From Gemmatimonadota bacterium (GTDB lineage: Bacteria > Gemmatimonadota > Gemmatimonadetes > Gemmatimonadales > Gemmatimonadaceae), in contig JAHFCT010000007.1 of NCBI GenBank assembly GCA_023249375.1, positions 63,177-98,981 of the forward strand: DNA of 35,805 nt. The letters are read 5' to 3'. This document shows positions 17,070-25,885 of the stretch, in pieces. The position numbers and the translations under genes were made by a program. The notes under the pieces are model-generated. The model was not told the DNA's origin. It did no database searches and was given only the letters and a program-made list of their open reading frames with translations. Every line of letters begins with the position of its first letter. Positions within the stretch are counted from its first letter, which is position 1.

Positions 17070-19523
17070 ATGCGTGTCGGCGTACTGAGCGTCGCTGCTG
17101 CGGTCCTCGGTGCGTCGCTCGGCGGCGCCTCGGTCGCCGCGGCGCAGGACTCGAGAGCCGTGGTCGAGCCAACGCGGCCGGCCGTGTGCGCCACGATACC
17201 GGCGGAGTTGCTGATCGCAGATGACACCACGGTCGCCGCTGCCGACGAACGGCACAACGACGCCGAGCGCATTCAGCGCGCCATCGATCATTGTGCGGCG
17301 GGGAAGGCGGTGGTGCTGCGCGCGGATGGAGGCAAGCGCGCGTTTCTCACGGGACCGCTCGCGATGCGCCCCGGCGTCACGCTGGTGGTGGACTCCACCG
17401 TGACGCTCTTTGCGTCGCGTGATCCGCGGCTTTACGACCTAGAGCCCGGACTCTGCGGCACCGTGGACGAGAAGGGGCATCACTGCAAGCCGCTTATCTC
17501 TGGGCAGCGCGCGCCAAACGCGGGGTTGATGGGGCCGGGCACCATCGACGGACGCGGCTGGGCCACGGTGCTGGGCACGGCGCCCGCCGAGAGCTGGTGG
17601 GACCTGGCGCAGGACGCCAAGGTGCGCAGCCAGAACCAGAGTTGCCCGCGCCTTATTGTGATGAGCCGGTCGGACAACTTCACGCTCTACGACATTACGC
17701 TGCGGAACTCGCCGAACTTCCACGTCGTCTACGAACACGGCAACGGCTTCACGGCGTGGGGCGTCATCATCGACACGCCCAAGGGTGCGCGCAACACCGA
17801 CGGCATCGATCCGTCGTCGTCAACGAACGTGACGATCACGCGCAGTTTCATTCATACGGGCGACGACGACGTGGCGATCAAGGCCGGCGGTCCCGCCGTG
17901 GCGTCGCACATGACCATCTCGCACAACCACTTCTTCACCGGGCACGGGATGTCCATTGGCAGCGAGACCAATGGCGGCGCCCGGGCGATCCGTGTGTTTG
18001 ACCTGACCATCGACGGTGCCGACAACGGCTTGCGCATCAAGTCGAACGCCAGCCGCGGCGGGCTGGTGGAGGACGTCGAGTACCGCGACATCTGCGTGCG
18101 CGACACCAAAAACGTGATCGAGATGGATTCGCATTACAGCGCGTCGCCGCAGACCACTGGCTCCCTGATTCCGCAGTTCCGCGGCATCCGGCTGCGCGAC
18201 GTGCATATCCTCAGCGGCGGCCAGGTCATCCTCGACGGATACGATGCGGCCCGCCCGCTCGAGCTGTCTGCGGAGAACGTCGTCTTTGATGCTCCGGAGA
18301 AGTTCAAGCTGCGCGCAATGCACGCCACCGTGCAGCTCCTCGGTGCCGGGTGGAATCTTCCGCTCTCGGGCGAAAACGTGCGGGCCGTGCCCGCCCCGAC
18401 GCCTGCGGCATCAGCGCCGGTTGCATGCGCCAATCGTTTTGTGCCGCTGCCGCCGCGGGTGCGTCCGTCGCTCGCGCCGAGCTTTGCCGTCGTCGATTGG
18501 CGCCATCGCGGCGCCGATGGCGACTCGGTGCAAGGCGCGCCGACGTTTCGCTCGCTCGGCGCAGCGCTCACTGCGCAGTCCGTGAACGGCGGCGCGCGCA
18601 CGGTGATCCTCCTGCGCAACGGCCGCTATCGCGAAAAGCTCACCATCGACCGCCCGCGCGTCACCATCATCGGCGAAAACCGCGACAGTACCGTGCTCAC
18701 CTTCGACGCCATCGCCGATACGCCATCGCCGGGCGGCGGAACGTACGGCACGCGCGGCAGCTTCACGCTGCGCGTCGTCGCGCCCGACTTTCGGGCCGAG
18801 CGGCTGACCATCGAGAACGCCTTTGACTACATGGCGAATTTCGCCAAGGCGGCCGATGACCCCACCAAGGCGAGAAACGCGCAGGGTGTGGCGCTCATGC
18901 TCGACCAGGGCAGCGACCGTGCGGCCTTCGTTGACGTGAAGATCACGGGGCATCAGGACACGCTCTTTCCCAACGTCGGCCGGAGCTTCTTCGTGCACTG
19001 TGAGGTGACGGGAAGCGTGGATTTCATCTTCGGCGCAGGGCAGGCCGTCTTTGAAGACTGCGACATCGTGTCGCGCGACCGCGGCAGTGCGACGAACAAC
19101 GGCTACGTGACGGCGCCCAGCACCAAGCAGGCAGAGGCGTTCGGTTTTCTCTTTACGAAAAGCCGGCTGAAAAAGGAACGCGCGTCACTGCCGCCCAACT
19201 CCGTGGTCCTCGGGCGTCCGTGGCACCCGTTCGCGGCGGCCGACGTCAATGGCAGCGCGGTCTTCGTCGACTGCTGGATGGACGACCACATCGGCGCGCG
19301 TGGATGGGACCGGATGTCATCGGTAGACTCGACCGGACTTCGGATTTGGTATGAACCCGAGGGCGCGCGCTTTTTCGAGATCGGTTCCACCGGCCCGGGC
19401 GCGGTGCAGAGTCCCTCACGCCGCGTGCTCTCCGCTGCCGACGTTGCGCGCTTCAGCGTGGCCGCGGTTCTCGGCGGATGGAGCCCGTCGCGCGAATCGA
19501 CGAAGGTGCCAACGTCACGATAG
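17070..19523 (+). CDS. Bifunctional polygalacturonase-pectin methylesterase (GH28-CE8 fusion)
   Basis: An 817-residue exported two-domain pectinase. After a Sec signal peptide (to about residue 25) comes a GH28 beta-helix (about 40-440) with all active-site motifs: NTDGID (242-247), TGDDDVAIK (263-271), GHG (291-293) and RIK (322-324). A Pro/Ala linker (about 440-450) leads to a CE8 pectin methylesterase beta-helix (about 470-805). That domain has GHQDTLF with catalytic Asp630, SVDFIFG with nucleophile Asp651, and LGRPW with Arg716. CE8 removes methyl groups from homogalacturonan and exposes the galacturonate that GH28 hydrolyses, so the order of action is intramolecular. ATG 17070 follows the previous stop by one base, with GGAG about nine bases upstream. 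It is the last gene of the operon. Confidence 0.93.
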   Translation: MRVGVLSVAAAVLGASLGGASVAAAQDSRAVVEPTRPAVCATIPAELLIADDTTVAAADERHNDAERIQRAIDHCAAGKAVVLRADGGKRAFLTGPLAMRPGVTLVVDSTVTLFASRDPRLYDLEPGLCGTVDEKGHHCKPLISGQRAPNAGLMGPGTIDGRGWATVLGTAPAESWWDLAQDAKVRSQNQSCPRLIVMSRSDNFTLYDITLRNSPNFHVVYEHGNGFTAWGVIIDTPKGARNTDGIDPSSSTNVTITRSFIHTGDDDVAIKAGGPAVASHMTISHNHFFTGHGMSIGSETNGGARAIRVFDLTIDGADNGLRIKSNASRGGLVEDVEYRDICVRDTKNVIEMDSHYSASPQTTGSLIPQFRGIRLRDVHILSGGQVILDGYDAARPLELSAENVVFDAPEKFKLRAMHATVQLLGAGWNLPLSGENVRAVPAPTPAASAPVACANRFVPLPPRVRPSLAPSFAVVDWRHRGADGDSVQGAPTFRSLGAALTAQSVNGGARTVILLRNGRYREKLTIDRPRVTIIGENRDSTVLTFDAIADTPSPGGGTYGTRGSFTLRVVAPDFRAERLTIENAFDYMANFAKAADDPTKARNAQGVALMLDQGSDRAAFVDVKITGHQDTLFPNVGRSFFVHCEVTGSVDFIFGAGQAVFEDCDIVSRDRGSATNNGYVTAPSTKQAEAFGFLFTKSRLKKERASLPPNSVVLGRPWHPFAAADVNGSAVFVDCWMDDHIGARGWDRMSSVDSTGLRIWYEPEGARFFEIGSTGPGAVQSPSRRVLSAADVARFSVAAVLGGWSPSRESTKVPTSR

Positions 19524-19533
19524 CGCGCGGCCG

Positions 19534-19554
19534 CGGCGCGCTCACCACGCGCCG
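19534..19554. terminator. Small hairpin at a convergent gene junction
   Basis: CGGCGCG (19534-19540) pairs with CGCGCCG (19548-19554) across a seven-base loop that includes the stop codon of the minus-strand gene. Only 18 bases separate the two convergent genes, so this is the only candidate terminator. It is short and lies in very GC-rich sequence where such pairing is common. Confidence 0.3.
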
Positions 19555-20645
19555 CCGATTCCGAGTTCACGCGCCACGCCCTCGAGCTCGGCTGCCACGC
19601 GGTCATTCACCCGCACGCCCAACCGCGTGTTCTCCTCGGCCGCGGCGCGCTCCTTGTCGCCGTGCACGTAGATGCGGGGCTGTCCCTCGGACTTTGGCGC
19701 GTTCACCAGCAGCGCCTGCATCTCGTCCATCGCCGCCTTGAATTCGTCGACCGGCCGGAACGCATCGATGCGCCACGCGCCGAAGAAATGGCCGAGGTTC
19801 GCTGGCAAATGCGCGCCGTCCGCTGAGCGGGGATATGTGGTGGACGCGAACGCCGCACCTGACAGAAGCGCGGTGAAGACCTCCACGGCCACCGCCAAGC
19901 CATAGCCCTTATGCCCACCGGTGGTTTCGCCTTGTCCACCTAGCGGGAGCAAACCGCCGCCGACCCCGCGCCGCAGTTCGTCGAGCGCGCGATGCGAATC
20001 GGTGGCCGGTTTGCCCTCGGGATCAATCGCCCAGCCCGACGGAATGTCTCGGCCCAGCTGATCGGCAATCTCCACTTTGCCCAGTGCCACCGCACTGGTT
20101 GCCATGTCGAGTACGAACGCATCGCGGCGTCCCGCGGGCGCGGCGATGGAAATGGGATTTGTACCGAGCACGGCCTGTCGCGCAAAGGTCGGCGCGACCT
20201 TGGTTGAAGCGTTCGTCATCACGAGGCCAACGCAGTCGTGCGGTAGCGCCATCATTGCGTAGTAGCCCGCGATGCCGTGATGATTCGAGTTGCGCACCGA
20301 GACAAAGCCGGCGCCCAGCGCCTGCGCCTTGCGAATGGCGAGCTGCATCGCGCGGCTCGAGACCGGCGGACCCAGTCCGGCACCGGCGTCCAGCGTGGCC
20401 GTTACCGCCGACTCCGCGACGACGACTTCAGTGGGCCGGGCGTTGATGACGCCGACGCGCATCGCGTCAACGTAGCGGCGCAAATGCGCCACGCCGTGAC
20501 TGGCGACCCCCCGCAAGTCGGCGGCAACGAGGACGTCGGCCGTGATGCGCGCATCAGCGGCGGAGACGCCGAGTTGCTCAAAGACGCGTACGCAGAAGTC
20601 CTGTATGCCCGCTGCGGGAACCCGCCGAACCCCGTCTTCTGTCAC
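19542..20645 (-). CDS. Malate/L-lactate dehydrogenase-family oxidoreductase (Ldh_2)
   Basis: NAD(P)H-dependent 2-ketoacid reductase of the Ldh/YiaK/sulfolactate dehydrogenase family, 367 residues, not the Rossmann-type LDH. Family signatures are ADLRGVASHGVAHLRRY near the N-terminus, SVRNSNHHGIAGYYAM (catalytic His), GTNPISIAAPAG, DMATSAVALGKVE and GGHKGYGLAVAVEV. Members reduce malate, ureidoglycolate, sulfopyruvate, 2,3-diketogulonate and related 2-keto acids. The start is GTG 20645, with AAGGA about ten bases upstream; the frame continues upstream to 20993 without family similarity. It is convergent with the GH28-CE8 gene and divergent from susC. A role in reducing a pectin-derived keto acid is inferred from context only. 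Confidence 0.82.
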   Translation of the reverse strand: MTEDGVRRVPAAGIQDFCVRVFEQLGVSAADARITADVLVAADLRGVASHGVAHLRRYVDAMRVGVINARPTEVVVAESAVTATLDAGAGLGPPVSSRAMQLAIRKAQALGAGFVSVRNSNHHGIAGYYAMMALPHDCVGLVMTNASTKVAPTFARQAVLGTNPISIAAPAGRRDAFVLDMATSAVALGKVEIADQLGRDIPSGWAIDPEGKPATDSHRALDELRRGVGGGLLPLGGQGETTGGHKGYGLAVAVEVFTALLSGAAFASTTYPRSADGAHLPANLGHFFGAWRIDAFRPVDEFKAAMDEMQALLVNAPKSEGQPRIYVHGDKERAAAEENTRLGVRVNDRVAAELEGVARELGIGGAW

Positions 20646-21031
20646 TGGAAGCGTCCTTGAAAGCGGTGCGTGTCGCCGCGCCGCGCGTGTCGAATTGCCC
20701 AACGCGCTCCCCGATCGGAGCGGTAGCGGAACCCACGGAAACTTGCCACCGGCGGAACGTGCCGCTACCCGCGGCCCATCCCTGGGGCCGGGGTCTGGGA
20801 GGAGGCCTCTGGCGTTCTTGGCTCGCCCGACGCATACTCTTGGGGAAATAGTTCGGGCGCGGAACAAATAACCCCCTTTCGCGCAATTGGCGCTTGGATG
20901 GCGAGTCCATCCAGGCGGTTCGCAGGGCAGGGCGCGGGATGGTGCAGAGTGATCGGGCGAGACGGCTGCGTCCGTCTGTTGGCACGGGAACAAATCTTGG
21001 CCGGTTGGCGGCCCACGGAGGAAAGCGACGA
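20646..21031. promoter_or_regulatory. 386-bp intergenic region upstream of susC
   Basis: No gene is recognisable. It must hold the divergent promoters of the reductase gene and of susC. Visible structure: inverted 8-mers GGTAGCGG (20722-20729) and CCGCTACC (20762-20769); an 11-bp stem with one G-U pair at 20891-20901/20907-20917 with a five-base loop; and two copies of GAACAAAT (20862-20869 and 20988-20995), an octamer also found in the candidate operator at 8679-8686. GGAGGA at 21018-21023 is the susC ribosome-binding site. I could not pick a convincing -35/-10 pair. Confidence 0.5.
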
Positions 21032-24000
21032 ATGCGATGGATCCGCAGTTTCTTGACGCTGGTCGTGTGTGTGTGCATCGCCGGAGTCAGCGGCGCGCAG
21101 ACGCCGGCGGCACGCGTGACCGGCACCGTGACCGACCGGAATACGGGAACGCCTATTCCGCTCGTGCAGGTCTCGATTGTTGGCACACGCATCGGGGCCC
21201 AGTCGGACGAAGCGGGCAGATTCACCATTCTGGGCGTACCGGTCGGCGCGCAGCAGCTGCGCGCGATCCGACTGGGCTATGCGCCGGTCGTGATGCCGCT
21301 GCAAGTGGAAGCCGGCCAGGTGCTGACCGTCGATCCCAAGATGCAGGTGACGACGTCGCTGCTGCAGGAACTGGTCGTCGTCGGCTACGGCGCGCAGAAG
21401 CGCAGCGACCTGACGGGATCGGTGGCCAGCGTGAAACCGAGCACCGATCAGTTGCCGGTGTTGACGCTCGAGCAGACGCTGCAAGGGGCCGCGGCGGGCG
21501 TCTCGGTCACGCAGGCCTCGGCGGCACCGGGCGGCGGCATGTCGATCCGCGTGCGCGGCGGGTCGTCGGTGACCGGCAACAACGAACCGCTCTACGTCAT
21601 CGACGGAATGCCCATCAACAATGATGCGGACAACTCGTCGCCGAGTGACGGCGGCCGCGAAGTGACGACGCAGGTGCCGTCGAACCCGCTGGCCACGCTC
21701 AACCCGGCCGACGTCGAGTCGATCGAGATCCTGAAGGATGCGTCGGCGACGTCCATTTACGGCGCGCGCGGCGCCAATGGCGTCGTCCTGATCACGACCA
21801 AGAAGGGCAAGAGCGGCACGATGAAGTTCACGCTGGACAGCTACCAGGGGACGCAGGAAATCGTCCACCCGTACAAGCTGCTCAACGCGCAGGGCTTCGC
21901 GAGTTTCGCCAATGCCTGGTCGGCGGCGAACGGCACGGCCGTGGTCTTTGCCGACACCGCCTCGCTCGTGACCACCGACTGGCAGGACGCGATCATGCGC
22001 AAGGCGCCCGTGAACAACCTGCAGTTGGGCGTCAGCGGCGGCACGACCGGCAAGAATCCCACGCTCTACTCGCTGAGCGGCGGCGTCTTCCGGCAGGACG
22101 GCATCGTCCTCAACTCGACGTTCCGGCGCGTCGCACTGCGCGGCGCCGTTGACCAGCAGGTGGGACCGAAGGCGCGCATCACGAGTACGCTGAGTGTCAG
22201 TCGCGTTTCGAGCGCCTCCGTACCGACGGACGGATCGTTCAATGCCGGCGCCGGCGCCGTGGGTGCCGCGGTGCAGTACTACCCGACGCTCCCGATTCGG
22301 CGCGCGGACGGCACGTACACGCTGATTCAGCTCGACAGCAAGTCGCCGCTCGCCCCGGCCTCGGTGCCAAACCCGGTTTCGATGGCATCGGACGTGAAGG
22401 ACGACCTGTCGGATCAGCGCATGCTCGCCAACGTGTCCGGCGAGTACGAACTCTTCTCCGGCCTGAAGTTCCGCATCACCGGCGGCGCTGACCTCGCGAA
22501 CCGTGCACGGTACACGTACTACCCGCGGACGACGCTGATCGGCAGCCAGGTGAATGGACAGGCGATTCGTGGTTCAACGAACATCACCTCGTTCATCAAC
22601 GAGAACACGCTGAACTACTCGCGGACCTTCGGATCGGACCATCGGATTGACGCGGTGGCCGGATACTCGCGCCAGTCCAACGAGACGCTGCGCGATCTCG
22701 CGCGCAACTCGCAGTTTGTCAGCGACATCGATGGCTATCAGTCCATCGGCAGCGGCACGCAGACCGGCGGTCCGACGGTTTCGTCGGGACACACCAAATG
22801 GACGCTCGCCTCGTATATCGGCCGCGTGAACTACTCGTTCCGCGAACGCTATCTCGTCACGCTGTCGGAACGGCGCGACGGGTCGTCCCGCTTCGGCGCC
22901 GAACACCAGTGGGGATCGTTCCCGTCGGCGGCGTTTGCGTGGCGCGTCTCGGAAGAGCCGTGGATGCAGCGATTCCCGGCCATCGATCAGCTGAAGCTGC
23001 GCGCCTCGGTGGGCTCGGCCGGCAACCCGTCCATTCAGCCCTATCAGTCGCTGGCCCGGCTCACGCAGCAGCAGTACACGCTGGGTGGTACGGTCGTCCC
23101 GGGGTACTATCCCGCCTCGGTGCCGAATCCCAACCTGACATGGGAAACCACGAAGCAGTCGAACATCGGCACCGACATCGGCGTGTGGAACGGCCGTCTG
23201 TCCGTGACGGCTGATGTGTACAAGAAGACCACGAGCAACCTGCTGCTGGCCGTGAACCTGCCGTTGGAATCCGGGTTCTCGACGGCGCTGCAGAACGTGG
23301 GCTCGGTGTCGAACAACGGATTTGAGCTTTCCGCCACCATCGCGATGCTGACGGCGGGTGATCCGCGCGCGCACGGCGTGACGTGGTCGACCACGTTCTC
23401 GTACTCTCGCAACAAGAACAAGGTCCTGGATCTCGGCGGCGTGACGCAGATCTTCGCGTCCAGCGTCAACAGTGACCTCAAGCTCCTCGGCTCCCTGATC
23501 CGTGTGGGACAGCCGATGGGCGTGTTCTACGGATACAAGGTCGACGGCATCATTCGCGATTCCACGGCGCTGCTGGCCATGACGGTGAAGCCGCTGTCAG
23601 GCAGCACATGGCATCCCGGCGACTCGCGCCTCGCGGATGTGAACGGCGACGGCGCCATCACGACCGACGACCGTACGATCATTGGCGATCCGAATCCGAA
23701 GTACACGGGTGGGTGGCAGAACACCGTGGGGTATCGCGGCGTCCGGCTGACCACCTCGGTCGACTTCTCGCAGGGCGGCAAAATCCTGAACCTGAACCTC
23801 GTCCGCCTCGACGGCGGCAGCCCGGCCACCAACATCCTGGCCGATCGCTGGTACGATTCCTGGACGCCGACGAATCTCGATGCCAAGTACCCGCGCGTGA
23901 ATTTCACGCCGGGCTCCATCGGCTCCGAGATGACGAGTGACCTGCTCGAGGATGGCTCGTACGTCCGGCTGCGCGCGGTGACCCTCGACTACGCGCTTCC

Positions 24001-24199
24001 CAAGGACTTGTTCAGCCGCTCCGGGCTCACCGGCGTGCGCGTCTACGTGAGCGGCAGCAACCTGCTCACGCACACCAAGTACAGCGGCTTCAATCCGGAC
24101 GTCAGCAGCCTCGGCCTCGGCAACGTGAACCGCGGCATCGACGTCGGCGCGTACCCGCTCGCGAAGAGCGTCACCTTTGGCATCAACCTGACCTACTAA
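21032..24199 (+). CDS. susC: SusC/RagA-family TonB-dependent outer-membrane transporter
   Basis: Outer-membrane beta-barrel of 1055 residues importing oligosaccharides with its SusD lipoprotein partner. Order of parts: signal peptide (1-22), carboxypeptidase-like regulatory beta-sandwich (about 28-108), TonB-box-like ELVVVGYG (113-120), and a plug domain with the SusC signature DVESIEILKDASATSIYGARGANGV (in parts, 228-252). The barrel follows, ending in GINLTY with a terminal aromatic. ATG 21032 has GGAGGA eight bases upstream and gives a proper signal peptide; the frame upstream to 20894 lacks one. susD follows three bases after the stop. Its place between pectinase genes and the uronate carrier suggests oligogalacturonide uptake, which is inference. 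Confidence 0.93.
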   Translation: MRWIRSFLTLVVCVCIAGVSGAQTPAARVTGTVTDRNTGTPIPLVQVSIVGTRIGAQSDEAGRFTILGVPVGAQQLRAIRLGYAPVVMPLQVEAGQVLTVDPKMQVTTSLLQELVVVGYGAQKRSDLTGSVASVKPSTDQLPVLTLEQTLQGAAAGVSVTQASAAPGGGMSIRVRGGSSVTGNNEPLYVIDGMPINNDADNSSPSDGGREVTTQVPSNPLATLNPADVESIEILKDASATSIYGARGANGVVLITTKKGKSGTMKFTLDSYQGTQEIVHPYKLLNAQGFASFANAWSAANGTAVVFADTASLVTTDWQDAIMRKAPVNNLQLGVSGGTTGKNPTLYSLSGGVFRQDGIVLNSTFRRVALRGAVDQQVGPKARITSTLSVSRVSSASVPTDGSFNAGAGAVGAAVQYYPTLPIRRADGTYTLIQLDSKSPLAPASVPNPVSMASDVKDDLSDQRMLANVSGEYELFSGLKFRITGGADLANRARYTYYPRTTLIGSQVNGQAIRGSTNITSFINENTLNYSRTFGSDHRIDAVAGYSRQSNETLRDLARNSQFVSDIDGYQSIGSGTQTGGPTVSSGHTKWTLASYIGRVNYSFRERYLVTLSERRDGSSRFGAEHQWGSFPSAAFAWRVSEEPWMQRFPAIDQLKLRASVGSAGNPSIQPYQSLARLTQQQYTLGGTVVPGYYPASVPNPNLTWETTKQSNIGTDIGVWNGRLSVTADVYKKTTSNLLLAVNLPLESGFSTALQNVGSVSNNGFELSATIAMLTAGDPRAHGVTWSTTFSYSRNKNKVLDLGGVTQIFASSVNSDLKLLGSLIRVGQPMGVFYGYKVDGIIRDSTALLAMTVKPLSGSTWHPGDSRLADVNGDGAITTDDRTIIGDPNPKYTGGWQNTVGYRGVRLTTSVDFSQGGKILNLNLVRLDGGSPATNILADRWYDSWTPTNLDAKYPRVNFTPGSIGSEMTSDLLEDGSYVRLRAVTLDYALPKDLFSRSGLTGVRVYVSGSNLLTHTKYSGFNPDVSSLGLGNVNRGIDVGAYPLAKSVTFGINLTY

Positions 24200-24202
24200 C
24201 CC

Positions 24203-25780
24203 ATGAGGACGACGATGCGTGCTCGCCTTGCCGGCCTCGCGTTGATCGCGACAGGCCTTCTCCTTGTCGGCTGCAACGACAAGGCCTTTCTCACGGAGGT
24301 GCCGTACGACTTCGTGAGCCCAGTGAACTTCTACAAGACCGCCGGCGATGCGCAGGCGGCCATCAACGGCGTCTACGCCGACTTCATCAACAGCACCGGA
24401 GACAACTACTACGGCCGCAACTTCGTGATGCTCGTCGAGCATCCCACGGAGATGTGGACGTCCCGCCTGAGCGCCACCAACGAGCGCTCCCAGCCGGACG
24501 TGTACACCATTCCGGTGAACCACGCGTACGTGCAGTCGGTCTGGGCGTCGGCGTATGACGCCATCAACCGCGCCAACGCGGTTATCGCCCACGTGCCGGG
24601 CATCACCATGGACACCACGCTGCGCGCGCGCATCGTGGCCGAGGGCAAGTTCCTGCGTGCGCTGCACTACTTCAATCTCGTGCGCATGTTCGGCAACGTC
24701 CCGCTCAAGCTCACCGAGACGACGGGACTCGACAGCCTGTTCCTCACGCAGGCGACGCCGGCGCAGGTGTACGCGCAGATCGTGACCGACCTGCAGCAGG
24801 CCATTGCCGTGCTGCCGTCGTCCAAGACGTATGCCACGGCCGACCAGGGGCGCGCCTCGCGCGGTGCCGCCAAGACGCTGCTGGCCAAGGTGTACCTGCA
24901 GCGCGCCGGCACCGGCAATGGCACGCCGGCCGATTGGCAGGCGGCGCTCGATATGGCCAAGCAGGTGGTGGCCGATGGCGACTATGCCATGGTGGCCGAC
25001 TACAAGTCACTGTTCGATTTCTTTGGCGGCACGGTCGTCGAGAAGAACAGTGAGGTCATCTTCGACGTCCAGAACGTTCGCGCCAATGGTTTGGGCGGGC
25101 GCATCGGCTCGCACGTGGCCCCCAACGCCACGGCCCCGTACCTCGGCGCGTCGACCAACGGATCCTTCGAGGCGGAAAGCACGTTCTACGCCTCGTTCGC
25201 CGCCGCCGACAAGCGACGCGATGGCACGTTCGTCACGTCGTGGGTGAAGGCGGGCGTGACGGTGACGTGGGTCAATGGCGGCGCCGCCACGCAGGCCTAC
25301 GCGAGCGAGACGCCGTTCCCGCGCAAGTTCCTCGATATCCTGATGACGGGAACGGGGGCGGAGGAGCCCAACTACACGATCCTGCGCTATGCCGAAGTGC
25401 CGCTGATGATTGCCGAAGCCGCCAACGAAGTTGCGGGCGCACCGACGGCAGAAGCATACGCGAACATCAACCTCGTTCGCGCGCGCGCCGGCATTCCGAA
25501 CATGACGCCTGGTCTCAGCCAGTCGCTGTTCCGCGACTCGGTCTTTGTCGAACGGCGCTGGGAGCTGTCGCTCGAAGGACCCAACGGTTACTTCGACAGC
25601 CAGCGCAACTGGACGTGGTCAAAGGCCCGCATTGAGGCCAACATGCTCAAGGCGAAGAGCAGCAGCAGCAAGTTCCCGAAGTTCAACGGCGGTCCGATTG
25701 GGGACAAGTACAAGCTGATGCCCATTCCGCAGCGTGCCATCGATCTCAACCCGGGGCTCAAGCAGAATCCCGGCTGGTAA
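24203..25780 (+). CDS. susD: SusD/RagB-family outer-membrane lipoprotein
   Basis: Surface glycan-binding lid for the SusC transporter, 525 residues. A lipoprotein signal peptide ends in LLLVGC, with Cys24 as the lipidation site. The N-terminal SusD-like helices include FYKTAGDAQAAINGVY and WASAYDAINRANAVIAHV (TPR-like region). The RagB/SusD C-terminal domain has YTILRYAEVPLMIAEAANE and VFVERRWELSLEG followed by the basic/aromatic end KLMPIPQRAIDLNPGLKQNPGW. ATG 24203 is three bases after the susC stop; ATG 24215, which has AGGA at a better distance, is an equally plausible start and keeps the lipobox. No ECF sigma/anti-sigma or hybrid two-component regulator accompanies the pair here. Confidence 0.93.
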   Translation: MRTTMRARLAGLALIATGLLLVGCNDKAFLTEVPYDFVSPVNFYKTAGDAQAAINGVYADFINSTGDNYYGRNFVMLVEHPTEMWTSRLSATNERSQPDVYTIPVNHAYVQSVWASAYDAINRANAVIAHVPGITMDTTLRARIVAEGKFLRALHYFNLVRMFGNVPLKLTETTGLDSLFLTQATPAQVYAQIVTDLQQAIAVLPSSKTYATADQGRASRGAAKTLLAKVYLQRAGTGNGTPADWQAALDMAKQVVADGDYAMVADYKSLFDFFGGTVVEKNSEVIFDVQNVRANGLGGRIGSHVAPNATAPYLGASTNGSFEAESTFYASFAAADKRRDGTFVTSWVKAGVTVTWVNGGAATQAYASETPFPRKFLDILMTGTGAEEPNYTILRYAEVPLMIAEAANEVAGAPTAEAYANINLVRARAGIPNMTPGLSQSLFRDSVFVERRWELSLEGPNGYFDSQRNWTWSKARIEANMLKAKSSSSKFPKFNGGPIGDKYKLMPIPQRAIDLNPGLKQNPGW

Positions 25781-25885
25781 CTCCAGATGGGTGGGGGTGA
25801 GGCGGGCGGTGCGTCGCGAAGGTTGCGCGCATCGCCCGTTTCGCGTTCCGGCGCTCCGTCCCGACCGTCGAAGCGCAGGCGCCCC

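Noticed and set aside
25661-25672. AGC trinucleotide run in susD
   Set aside because: Four codons giving a short Ser run near the C-terminus; too short to suggest a repeat-based switch.
25781-25885. Terminator between susD and the MFS gene
   Set aside because: Only weak 5-base pairings are visible; none stands out from the GC-rich background.
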